DNA of 64,000 nt from Myxococcales bacterium (GTDB taxonomy: Bacteria > Myxococcota_A > Polyangia > Haliangiales > Haliangiaceae): contig JADJUF010000037.1 of assembly GCA_016717005.1 (NCBI GenBank), forward strand, positions 434,001 to 498,000. The letters are read 5' to 3'. Shown in pieces: positions 48,017-58,183 of the stretch (positions are counted from its first letter, which is position 1; every line of letters begins with the position of its first letter). A program made the translations under genes and the position numbers. Under the pieces are notes generated by a model. That model was not told where the DNA came from, searched no databases, and saw only the letters and a list, made by a program, of their open reading frames with translations.

Positions 48017-51000
48017 GTGGCCCTGCCCCGCACCCGCGTCCTGGCGGAAGGCACGACGCCCTACCCGCACGAGCGCGAGGGCGTCGCGTTCGCGCTTCGC
48101 GGCCTTGCCCGATCGCGATCCGTTCCACGCCTGGGCGCTGGTCGACCTGCTCGATCCCTCGAGCGGACGCCTGCTCGAGGATCGACCTGCTCGTCCTCGG
48201 TACTCCTGCCTGTACCTGGTCGAGCTCAAGGCCTGGCCGGGCCGCATCGAGGGCGACGCCGTCGACTGGCAGGTGGGTCACGCCCGACGGTCGTCGGGTG
48301 TGGCGCGACAACCCGCGCCCGCTCGCGCACCGGAAGGCACAGATCCTAAGTCGCGCCTCGAGCGCGCGCTGCCGCACGGCACGCGCGCGCCGTGGATCGA
48401 GCCGCTGGTGTTCCTCACCGACGCCGACGTCAAGCTCGGCCTCACGCGCGACGGCCTGATCGGCGTGGTCCGGCGCGACAACTTCGCCGCGGCGATCACG
48501 CGCCACGAGTTCCCCGGCGCTGACGTGCGCCACCAGGGCAACGTCATCAACGCGCCGACCCAGCGCGCGGTGTTGCAGGCGCTGCGCACGATCGGCTTCC
48601 GGGAGCGCCGCGGCAAGCTCCACGTCGGCTCGTACGTCCTCGGCGAGCTGCTGGCCGAGACCGACAGCTACCAGGATCGCGAGGCCTCGCACCACGACAT
48701 CTCGGCCCAGAAGCGCCGCGCCCGCACCTACCTGGTGCCCGATCAGACCTCGGTGGAGCTGCGCCAGCAGCTCCGCCGCGCCGCCAGTCGTGAGGCCCAG
48801 CTCCTCTACGAGGTCCGCGAGCACCCGAGCATCCTCACGTACACCGACTACGTCCCCGACGCCGAGGTCGGCCCCACCGTCCTGTTCGACGCGTTCACCG
48901 ACGGCATCCCGCTCGACGCCTTCCTGCGGCGCGAACCCGATCTCGCGTTCGCCGATCGCGTGGCGATCCTCGGGGCGTCGGCCGCGCGCTCGCCCACTGC
49001 CACCGGCGCGTCGTCCATGGTGGCGTGTCGCCGTCGGCCATCTGGTGCGCCGGGGCCCGGGCGGCGTGCCCGAGACCCGGCTGTTCAACTTCCAGCTCGG
49101 CGGCGCCGACGGCGTCGACCCGACCAGCCACCGCTCCAACCTCGGCGACGATCAGGTCCCGATCTACCAGGCGCCCGAGCTGCGCAAGGGCCTCGCCAGC
49201 CCCGATCCGCGCACCGACCTGTTCAGCCTGGGCGCGGTGGCCTACCTGGTGTTCACCGGGCAGGCGCCCGGCACCAGCCTCGCCGCCATCGACGAGCGCC
49301 TCATCGCCGATCGCCACCTCGACGCGCGCGCGGTGAGCGACGGGATCCCCGAGCCGGTGGTCGAGCTGATCGCCGAGGCCACCCACACCACCGTCGCCTT
49401 GCGCTTCGACGACGCCGCGCAGTGGGTCGAGTTCCTCCTCGACGCGGCCGCCCAGGCCACCGCCGCGCCCGCGGCGCCCGAGCCCAGCCCGCTCGACGCC
49501 CGCAAGGGTGACGTCGTCGCGGGCTTCCTGGTCCACGGCGTCCTGGGCCACGGCGCGTCGTCGCGCGTGCTCGAGGTCGAGCGCGACGACGGCCGCCGCT
49601 TCGCGCTCAAGGTCTCGCTCGGGCCCGATCACGACGACCGCCTGCGCGCCGAGGCCCGGGCGCTCGCGCGCCTGCGCCACCCGCGCATCGTCGAGCTCGA
49701 GGGCCCGGCCGAGCGCCAGCCGCTGATGATCGGCGGACGCCCGTGCCTGCTGATGTCGCTGGCCGGCGAGACCCTGCAGCGCGAGCTCGCCGCGCACGGC
49801 GCCGTGTCGCTCGACTACGCCGCCCGCTACGGCACCGATCTGCTGGGCGCGCTCGAGCACCTCGAGGAGCGCGAGCTCCTGCACCGTGACATCAAGCCCG
49901 CCAACGTCGGCGTCGGCGCGGTCCACAAGAAGGCCGCGAGCCTGACGTTGTTCGACTTCTCGCTCGCCGCCGCCGACCCCGCCGACGTCCGCGTCGGCAC
50001 CGCGGCCTACCGCGATCCCGAGGTCGCCGCGCGCGGGCGCTGGACGCCGCCGCCGATCGCTACAGCGCCGCGATGACGCTCTACGAGCTCCTGACCGGCC
50101 AGCGCCCGACCGGGCCCAGCGACGACGCCGCGCCCCACACGGTGCCCATCTCGGCCGAGCGGATCGACGCGGGCGTCCGCGCGCCTGACCGCGTTCTTCC
50201 CCACCGCGTTCGCCCGGGGCCTGGCCGCGCGGCACCCGGACGCCAAGTCGATGCGGCGCGCCTGGGAGCGGGCCTTCGAGGCCCAGACCGCCGGCGCCGG
50301 CGACACCCCCGACCCCGACGGGCCCACGCCCGCGCCCGCGCCCGCGCCGCTGGCCGACGCCGCCATCGCCGCCATCGCCGCCGACACGCCGGTCCACGCG
50401 CTGCCGCTGTCGGCGCGCGCCAAGAACGCGCTCGATCGCGCGGGCGGCCTGCGCGCCGTCGAAGCTGCTCGACCTCCTGAGAACATCTCGTCCATCCGCG
50501 GGGTCGGCGAGCAGGTCGCCCTCGGAGATCCTCGACTTCCGCCGGCGCTGGACCTCGCTGGCCAAGGTCACGGTCGCGTCCGGCGAGCCGCGTTCTTCCC
50601 CGGGTATCGCGGCGACGACCTGATGATCCACCTCGCCGGGCTCGCCACGGCCACCGCCGAGCGTCTCGCCGACGCTGGCCTGCGCTCGCTCGCTCCCGTC
50701 GCCGCGGCGCCGCGCGCCCAGCTCGCCAACCTCGCGCGCACCGCCGGGCTCGACGAGGCCGCGGTCCGCGCGGCGCTCTCAGCCGAGCACGCCAAGGCCG
50801 CCGTCCGCTCACAGCCGACGACGCTCGGCGCCTGGTGCGACGCGCTCCTGCCCGCGGGCAAGAAGCGCTCTCAGCACCCGCGCGAGCTGTTCGGCCTCGA
50901 GGGTCCGCTCCTCGGCCGCGTCGGCGCCAGCCCCCGCGAGCTGGCCGAGCGCCTCGAGCTCACCGCCGCCGCGATCTACATCGCGCTCGGCAAGGCCCGC

Positions 51001-52316
51001 GACGAGTGGCGCAAGCACCCCGCGATCGCGTCCCTGGTCGCCGCCGTCCACGCGGCGGTCGAGCGCGCCGGCGGCGCGGCCCCGCTGGCCCGCACCGGCG
51101 TCGAGCTCCTCACCGACCTGCCCCACGCGGGCGAGCCCGACGCCGAGGTCCGGGCCACGGCGCTGGTGCGGGTGGTCGCCGAGCTCGAGAAGGACGACCC
51201 CGCCGGCCTGCGCTTCGTCCGCCTCGACGGCGACGCGCCGTGGATCGTCCTGCGCGACGACGTCGAGGACGTGGTCCGCCGGCTCGGCGCGATCGCCGAC
51301 GATCTGGCCGGCCGCGACGTCCTCGCGGGCCCCGCCGAGGTCGCCCGCGCCCTCGCCGAGATCGCCGACGACACCCCGCTGGCCGGCCTCCCCGCCGACC
51401 GCCTGGTCCGCCTCGCCGCCGCCGCCAGCCGTCGCGCGGCGGCGTCGACCCGCCTCGAGCTGTACCCGCGCGATCTGCCCCCGGCCCGCGCCCTGGCGCT
51501 GTCGGCCGCGGTCCTCCACCTCGCCCCTGGCCGAGGACGTAGCTGCGCCGCCGGGTCGCCGCGCGCTACCCCGACGCCGCGCCGCTGCCGCCGCGGCCCG
51601 CGCTCGACGAGCTGGTCGCCAGCTTCGGCTTGCGCTACGTGTCGGCCGACGGCGCGTTCGTCCGGCCCGGCGACGACGCGCGGTCCTCGATCCACACCAG
51701 CGTCCGCTCGCCGCTGACCACGTTCACGCGCGTCCGACCCGCCGCCGAGATCTCGGCCCGCGAGGTCGCCATCGCCGAGTTCGACGACCGCGTGCGCCTG
51801 TGCCTGGCCCGGCGCGCGCTGCTGGTGCTCGGCGTCACCGCCGATCAGGCCGGCGTCGCCGAGCGCGCCCTGGCGACACACCATGGCCTCGCGCCGCGCT
51901 CGTTCGACGCGCTGTTCGTCGCCGAGCTCGAGCGGATCATGACCCGCGAGGGGATCAGCGCGGACCTGGTCTATCGCACCGATGGCGCCGGCCGCGCCGA
52001 CGACGCCTGGCCGCGCCTGCGCAAGCTCGCCGAGGCCACCGCCGCGGCGATCGCCGGCGCGCTCCTGCCGCCCACGGCGCCGCTCGTGCTCACGCAGCCG
52101 GGGCTGATCGGGCGCTACGGTCTCACGACCTTCCTCGAGCGGCTGGTCGCGTCGGCCCGTGACGACGACGCCGGTCAAGCGATCGTGCTGCTCGTCCCCG
52201 GCCACGAGGGCGGCCGGCCGATGATCGGCGAGGTCGCGGTGCCAGGGCTCTTGCCCGGCCAGTACGCGTGGATCCCGCGGCCGTGGCTCAGCCAGCACAC
52301 GCCGAAGGCGGCGTGA
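48017..52316 (+). CDS. pglW: BREX type 2 / Pgl Ser/Thr kinase PglW, at least a dozen frameshifts
   Basis: Kinase of the phage growth limitation (BREX type 2) system, about 1430 residues when rejoined, the family length. The N-terminal NERD nuclease-like domain shows HEREGVAFALRGL, PDRDPFHAWALVDLL, IDLLVLGT, LYLVELKAWPGRIEGD (ELK near 48222) and WRDNPRPLAHRKAQIL. A first kinase-like domain has HGGVSPSAI where HRD is expected, so it is a pseudokinase. The second has FALKVS, HRDIKPANVG (49882-49911), DFS in place of DFG, and GTAAYRDPE. The C-terminus has a helix-hairpin-helix (SIRGVGEQVA) and ELFGLEGPLLGRVG-type helices. Breaks lie near 48100, 48178, 48205, 48272, 48345, 48975, 49035, 50050, 50180, 50462-50585 (several) and 51530. 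Confidence 0.88.
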
Positions 52317-52365
52317 TGCCGGGCGCGCGCTTCCGCCTCACCGTCAGCTGCGGCGCGCGCTGGCG

Positions 52366-54250
52366 ATGACCGCCTCGGAGCTGGTCGGGCGCATCTTGCC
52401 CGGACGCTTCCGGATCGACGGCGAACTCGCGCGCGGCGGCTTCGGCGTGGTCTACCGCGCGCACCAGCTCGCGGTCGGGCGCGACGTCGCGGTGAAGGTG
52501 CTGCACGAGTCGATCGCCGCGGACTCGCGCGAAGGCCGCGCGTTCGTCCAGGAGATCCAGGCCGTCGGCCGCATCGACCATCCCAACGTGGTCCGCATCT
52601 ACCACGCCGAGCACACCGACGATGGCCGCCTGTTCTTCGCGATGGCGCTGCTGTCGGGTCGGGACCTCGAGCAGGAGCGCGCCGCCCAGGGTCCGCTCCC
52701 GGCCGCGCGCGCCGTCGCCCTGGTGCGGCAGCTGCTCGCCGGTCTCAGCGCGGTCCACGCCGCGGGGCTGGTCCACGCCGACATCAAGCCCGCCAACGCC
52801 CTCGTCGTCGGCGACGCGGGCGATCAGCTGGTCCTCGTCGATTTCGGCCTCGCGCGGCTGCGACGCCCGGGCCAGCCCGCGCGCGCCCTCGGCGGCACGC
52901 CGGCGTACATGGCCCCGGAGCAGCTCACGGGCAATCGGGTCGACGCTCACTCCGATCTCTACGCCGCCGCGCTGGTGTTGGTCACGCTCCTGACCGGCTG
53001 GCGTCGCACCACCGTCGACGTACCCGCCGACGCCCTCGACGGCGTCACCGACCCTCACCTGCGCGCGGTCCTGACGCGGGCGCTCGCCACCGACCCGACG
53101 GCCCGCTACCAGTCTGCCGACGAGCTCGCCGACGCGCTGGTCGATCGACGCGCGCCCTCACCCGCCCCGCGGCGACGGCGATGGCAGGCGCCGGTCGTCG
53201 GTGTCGCGGTCGCAGCGGCGGTCGGCCTCGGGCTGGCCCACCCCTGGCAGGGCTCGCGGCCGGGCCATCCACGCGTGCTCGTGGTCGGCAGCGACTCGGT
53301 CCTCCACGGCCTCCTGGCGCCGGCGAAGGCGACCATCGAGCGCCACGCCGGCATCGACCTGCCGCTCGAGGACGAGCAAGACAAGGGCTCGAGCGGCGCG
53401 ATCCCCGCGCTCGCGCATGGTCCGGCCAGCGTCGGCGCGCGCTCCGAGCGTTTCACAGGTGCAGCGCCGGCCGAGCTCGCCGCCACCGACTCGATCTTGA
53501 TCGAGGTCGCCGTCGGCTACGATCAGATCGCGCTGTTCGTGCCCACCGCCAGCCCCGCGCGGGCCCCTCGATGTCGCCGCATTTCGAGCCAGCCTGTGCT
53601 GCAGCGCCGGCCAGCGCGGCCGGCCCACGACCTGGTCGACCCTCGCCCCCGCCGCGGCCATGACGGGCGACGTCGCCTGGATGCTGTTCGGCCGCCGCGG
53701 CACGCCCGCGCCCGGGGACACGACCTCATCGACGCTGCGGATCGCCGATCAGTGGCTGTGCGCCCCGGCCCAGCTGTGCCCCGGCACCGTCGCCTACGAC
53801 GGCGCGTTCCGCGATCTCCTCGCCGCCGTCGCCCACCAGCCCGGCGGCCTCGGCCTCTCGACCGCGAGCCTCGCGCGCGCCGACGTCCGCGCGGTCGAGC
53901 TCGTCGATCGTGCGGCCCACACCCGCTTCGATGGTCGGCGCGTGCTGTGGCTCTACCTCGCCGCGCGCCGCGCCCACCCGCTGCCGGCCGCGACCTGCCG
54001 CTTCCTCGACGCCGTGCTCGCCGACGACGTCGCGGCGACCCTCACCGCGGCAGGTCGCGCCGCGCCGTTGCCCCGCGGCGCCCGCGCCCGCCAGCGCGCG
54101 TGGCTCGGCCTCGACGACGGCGGCTGCGCCCATCGCCCCACCCAGGCGTTGCTCGACGACGACGACGCCACCATGGCCCGCACGCCGATCGCCTCCGAGA
54201 TCGAGCCGACCCCGTGGGCGCCCGTGCCTGACGCGGCCCCGGCTCAGTGA
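52366..54250 (+). CDS. Ser/Thr kinase fused to a periplasmic phosphate-binding-protein-like domain, one frameshift
   Basis: About 628 residues. The kinase domain spans residues 1-265: GELARGGFGVVYRA, VAVKVLHES, ADIKPANALVVG (HAD in place of HRD), LVDFGLARL, GTPAYMAPEQL. Then one transmembrane helix (APVVGVAVAAAVGLGLAH). The outside domain is like PstS phosphate-binding proteins: RVLVVGSDSVLHGLLAPAKATIE, EQDKGSSGAIPALAHGPASVGARSERF, VAVGYDQIALFVPT, and after a shift near 53560 DVAAFRASLCCSAGQRGRPTTW and AMTGDVAWMLFGRR. It ends in an acidic tail. This suggests a kinase that senses a small anion or ligand outside the cell. It follows pglW by 49 bases on the same strand and overlaps the convergent regulator by 7 nt. 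Confidence 0.85.
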
Positions 54251-55760
54251 CGGGTCGGGTCGTCCGCGCCGTCGCGCCGGAACCCGAACTCGGTCAGCAG
54301 GTTGTACAGGTGGGCTCGCGTCACCTCGAGCTCGCGTGCCGTCTGGGCCACGTTCCAGTCGTTGCGCTCGAGCGCCTCTTTGACGTACCGCCGCCGGAAG
54401 CTGCGCGTCGCCTCCTGGAGGCTGATCGCCTCCCGCGTCGTGGCGTCGATGTCGGGGAACACGTGGTGCGCGTGCAGCGCGCCCCCGCCCTCGACGTGCG
54501 CCCGCACCACGCCCGCCTCGATCGCATTGCCCAGCTCGCGCAGGTGCCCCGGCCACGACGCCTCCTGGCACGCCACCACCGTTCGCCGCGCCACGCGCAG
54601 CGGCGCGAACCGATGACGGCGACACGCCGCCGCCGCGAAGTGCTCGACCAGGTCCGGGATGTCGTCGACGCGCTGGTCGAGCCCCGGCATGGCCAGCGGC
54701 AGCACGTTCAGGCGGTAGTAGAGATCGTCGCGGAACCGCCGCTGCGCGACCATCGCCTTCAGATCCTGGTTGGTCGCGCTCACCACGCGCACGTCGGCCA
54801 CGACCGGCGCGCTCGCGCCCAGCGGGTAGTACACGCCGTCCTGCAGCAGCTGCAGCAGCTTGGCCTGGGCCGCCAGCGACAGCTCGCCCACCTCGTCGAG
54901 GAACAGCGTCCCACCGCGGCCGCTGCCGACCTTGCCGATCGTCCGCTGGGTCGCCGTCGAGTGCGCGCCGCGCTCGGCGCCGAACAGCTCGCTCTCGATC
55001 AGCGCCTCGGGGATCGCCGCGCAGTTGAGCTCGACGAACGGCCCCTCGGCCCGCGGGCTGTTGCGCGCGATGGTCTGGGCCAGGAGCGTCTTGCCGGTCC
55101 CGGTCGGCCCGGTGATCAGCACGCTGATGTCCAGGGGCGCCACGTGCGAGGCGTCGCGCAGCACCCGCGCCAGCGCGGCCGATCGACCGACCAGCTCCGC
55201 GCACCCGAAGCGTCGCCTCACCTCTGCGGTGTGATCGCGCTGACCCGGCTCGCGCTCGTGGGCGAGCAGGCGGTCGGCCAGCGGCCCGAGCTGCCGCGCG
55301 AACAGCTCGACCCGCTCGCGATCGCCGGTCGAGAAGCTGGCGCCGCCCGCCCGGCCCTGCAGGTAGATGACCCCCGATCGGTGGCGCCCCCACCGGCGCG
55401 CACAGCACCGCGTCGATGCCCCGGTCCGACGCTGGTCAGGTCCTCGAAGCGCGGATCGATCCGCGCCGACGGGGTGTCGACCGTCCGGCCCTCGGCCATC
55501 GCCCGCGCGATGATGCCGCCCGAGATCGACGCGCGGATCTCGGCGACGTCGTCGTCGTCGCAGCCGGCGCCGCGCCACCAGGACGCCCCGGCGCCGTCGG
55601 CGTGGAGCTCGAGGTACGCCGTCGCGGCGCCGCTCACCTCGACGATCAGCGCCAGCGCCTCATCGAGCAGCGGCCCGAGCTCGCGCTGGCCGCCCAGCTC
55701 GAGCAGCCTGCGGTAGAACGCTGGCTCGGCCGCACTCCGCTCACGCGCGTCTGTCGACAT
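54244..55760 (-). CDS. GAF-domain sigma-54 activator-like regulator, two frameshifts
   Basis: About 505 residues. The N-terminal GAF domain starts MSTDARERSAAEPAFYRRLLEL and includes LDEALALIVEVSGAATAYLEL, ISGGIIARAMAEGRTVDTPSA and, across two shifts near 55385-55425, VLCAPVGAPPIGVIYLQGR. The AAA+ domain has Walker A GPTGTGKT, ELFGAERGAHSTA, Walker B GGTLFLDEVGEL and sensor ATNQDLKAM. A Fis-type helix-turn-helix closes it (WNVAQTARELEVTRAHLYNLL). The sigma-54-contacting GAFTGA loop is replaced by GAHSTA, so the protein may not activate sigma-54 polymerase. ATG 55760 is preferred to 55775, since TATGGT at 55771-55776 would be its -10 box. Confidence 0.86.
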
Positions 55761-55936
55761 CCCCGGCGCGACCATACCGTGTTCGCGCGGCGCGTGCCGG
55801 TATGTGTCAACTCCCGGCCCGCGCGCGCAGCGCAGCGTCAACTGCGGTGGACACCTCTGGCGCCGTGCGTGTGCGCCCCGACCGCGCCGGGGGCCTGTGC
55901 GGCCCCGGCGCGCCGCTTGCTCTGTGGCTGCCAACC

Positions 55937-57157
55937 ATGCAGCACCTCAGTCGTCTCGCCATCTTCGCCGCCGGGTTGACGGCCGCCGTATCAGCAGCCA
56001 CCGCCGAACCGGCCTCCACCGACAAGACGGCAGTCGCGAACGTGCAAGCTGCGATCGAGGCGGCCAGGGACGCCGCGAACGCGCAAGCGGCGATCGAGGC
56101 GGTCGCGGACGCCAAGAACGCGCAGGATGCGATCAATCAGGCCAAGGCCGCCGCGAACCTCCGCAGCACTGATGACCGCCCGCTCCAGACCACCGGTGGC
56201 ATCACCGGCCTGTCCCGGTCGACCGCGCCGGTCTGGGTGCTGGTCGCCGACACCAACGTGACGACGCTCGACGTCTCGCAGCCGTCGGCGGGCCTCGGTC
56301 TCGAGTACGCCACGCCGTTCAACCTGGCCCGGTTCTCGATCAAGAAGAACGTCTCCGAGAGCACCCTCACCGCCGCGGCCGGCGCCCGCGACTTCGGCCG
56401 CGCGGTCCTGCGCCCCGCGACCGCCAACTTCAGCCTGGCGATCCACGCCGAGCACCGCTTCGCGTCGTACCTGCGCTGCCGCAGCGACTGCTACGCCAAG
56501 GAAGACAGCGACGCTGCCGCGGTGACGTCCAAGTGGAGCTGGGGTGCGTACGCCACGCTCGAGGCCGCCGATCTCAACGTGACGATCCAGGACGCCGCCG
56601 AGCAGACCTTGGCGTCCGGTCACATGGTGCCGCTGGCCCTGACCGCGGGCCTGACCAGTCGGATCGAAGGGGTCCCGCCCGAGGCGCTCAAGTCGGCCGG
56701 CGGCGGCCTCGTCGTCTCCGGGTACGCCGGCATTGGCCTGCGGGTGATCAGCGGCGACGTCCCCGACGGCGAGCGCGCGCTCGCCTTCGGCACCGCCCGG
56801 CGGTGGGTCCTCGGTCCCGAGCTCGGCGTCGCGGTCCAGTTCGGCACGGTCATCGTCGACGCCCGGCTCACTGGGCTCTCGAACTTCAACGACGCGATCC
56901 CCGGGCTCACCGGCGCCCAGCTCCAGGCCGGACTCACGTTCGTGCTGCCCTGGGAGGTCGTCGGCGGCAAGGACAAGAAGGGCGACGACGACGCCGAAAA
57001 GGCTGCCGCCGAAAAGGCTGCCGCCGAAAAAGCCGCCGCCGAAAAGGCCGCCGCCGAAAAGGCCGCCGCCGAAAAGGCCGCCGCCGAAAAGGCCGCCGCT
57101 GCCCCGCCCGCCGCTGCCCCGCCCGCCGCTCCCCAGCCCGCCGCTGGCGGCCAGTAG
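55937..57157 (+). CDS. secreted barrel-like protein with Ala-rich helical ends
   Basis: Exported protein of 406 residues. I start at ATG 55937, which opens the signal peptide MQHLSRLAIFAAGLTAAVSAATA; the frame stays open upstream without a plausible product. Three short Ala-rich helix repeats follow (VQAAIEAARDAANAQ; AAIEAVADAKNAQ; DAINQAKAAANL), then about 230 residues of beta strands resembling an outer-membrane barrel (VSQPSAGLGLEYATPFNLARF, FSLAIHAEHRFASYLRC, WVLGPELGVAVQFGTVIVDARL, LQAGLTFVLPWEVV). The C-terminus is a strongly charged helix of AEKAA units and a Pro/Ala tail. Function unknown. It sits between two minus-strand regulators in the Pgl region. Confidence 0.82.
   Translation: MQHLSRLAIFAAGLTAAVSAATAEPASTDKTAVANVQAAIEAARDAANAQAAIEAVADAKNAQDAINQAKAAANLRSTDDRPLQTTGGITGLSRSTAPVWVLVADTNVTTLDVSQPSAGLGLEYATPFNLARFSIKKNVSESTLTAAAGARDFGRAVLRPATANFSLAIHAEHRFASYLRCRSDCYAKEDSDAAAVTSKWSWGAYATLEAADLNVTIQDAAEQTLASGHMVPLALTAGLTSRIEGVPPEALKSAGGGLVVSGYAGIGLRVISGDVPDGERALAFGTARRWVLGPELGVAVQFGTVIVDARLTGLSNFNDAIPGLTGAQLQAGLTFVLPWEVVGGKDKKGDDDAEKAAAEKAAAEKAAAEKAAAEKAAAEKAAAEKAAAAPPAAAPPAAPQPAAGGQ
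56996..57100 (+). repeat. 15-bp coding repeat (EKAAA)
   Basis: Seven in-frame units of GAAAAGGCCGCCGCC (first ones with GGCTGCC), encoding the AEKAA helix. Confidence 0.9.
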
Positions 57158-57165
57158 CCGCCTCG

Positions 57166-58028
57166 CTACTCGATCCCGTACCGCTGGCACTTCTGGATCA
57201 GATACGACCGGCTGATCCCCAGCTCTCGCGCCGCCTGCGACTTGTTCCCGCCCAGCCGGGTCATCACCAGGCGCACGACCTCGGCCTCGTACTCCGTCAT
57301 GATCGCCTCGAGCGTGCGCCCCGGGGTCGCCGGGTCTGCGCCCGTCGCGCCGCAGCCGACCGGAACGGGATGCCCAGGTCCTGCGCATACACCGTCGGGG
57401 CGGTGCGCTCAGTCGGCCACGCCCCGGTGATCCGCTGGACGCACGCGAGCAGCTCTGACACGTCACCGGGCCAGGCGTGCTCGGTCAGCGCCTCCTCGGC
57501 CAGCGCATCGAGCCGCACGGGCCGGCCGAGCATGCGCTCGAGCAACCGCGGCAGCAGCACCACCGCGTCCTCGGACCGATCGCCCAGGTTCGGCACATCG
57601 ACTTCCAGACACACGCCCGGCGGCCACACCAGCGCACCGAACCGCGGATCGACCTGCGCCACCGGCCGGGCCGTCATCCGGGTCGCCCGCAGATCGATCA
57701 CCCGGTCGCGCGCGACCGCCAGAACGCGCTGCTGATCGTCCACCGTCAGCCGGTTCACCTCGACGAACGCGACCACCGCCGGTCCGCGACGCCCGCCTGC
57801 GTGCGCCGCGCCGCGGAGCTGTTCCTGCATCGCGCCATCGGCGACGGTGACCAGCGGGCAGTAGATCTCGTGGATTGCGCCGCCGTTGGCGAGGCGCGCG
57901 AACAGCAGGCGCGCCGTGGTGGTCTCGCCGCGGATCAGCACCGCTCGGTCGAACCGCGCGTATGCATCGAGCGTCCGGAACGTCGGCGCCAGGCCCGGAC
58001 ACGCCTCGAGATCGTCCAGCGTCAACAT
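57166..58028 (-). CDS. sigma-54-activator-like regulator lacking an ATPase site, one frameshift
   Basis: About 287 residues. The layout follows the AAA+ domain of sigma-54 activators but is degenerate. RAVLIRGETTTARLLFARLA takes the place of the P-loop region without a GxxxxGK motif, FVEVNRLTVDDQQRVL stands where Walker B would be, then RMTARPVAQVDPRFGALVWPPGVCLEVDVPNL and HAWPGDVSELLACVQRI (the usual NVREL helix). After a shift near 57358 the C-terminus is a Fis helix-turn-helix: GGNKSQAARELGISRSYLIQKC. It cannot bind ATP in the usual way and may be a repressor or partner of another activator. Starts at ATG 58028 with TAGAGT 6 nt upstream. Confidence 0.75.
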
Positions 58029-58034
58029 CGGGCC

Positions 58035-58040
58035 ACTCTA
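58035..58040 (-). promoter_or_regulatory. -10-like TAnnnT hexamer
   Basis: Minus-strand TAGAGT, 6 nt before the ATG at 58028. Confidence 0.5.
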
Positions 58041-58074
58041 GCGGCGACCGCATCGCCGCCGCGCGCGCACGCCC

Positions 58075-58118
58075 CGAGATCGCCCCGAGATCGCCCCGAG
58101 ATCGCCCCGAGATCGTCC
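58075..58118 (+). repeat. short tandem repeat upstream of pglX
   Basis: Four copies of CGAGATCGCCC, between a regulator gene and pglX. Confidence 0.85.
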
Positions 58119-58121
58119 CCA

Positions 58122-58140
58122 TTCACCCGCTTCGGGTGAA
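58122..58140 (+). promoter_or_regulatory. perfect 8-bp inverted repeat 44 nt before pglX
   Basis: TTCACCCG-CTT-CGGGTGAA. Its place just upstream of pglX and downstream of the regulator's start suggests an operator or a small RNA hairpin; there is no T-tract, so it is not a standard terminator. Confidence 0.55.
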
Positions 58141-58183
58141 CCATGAAGCGCGCCGCGGCGGGTAAGCTCGCCCACGTCCCGCC

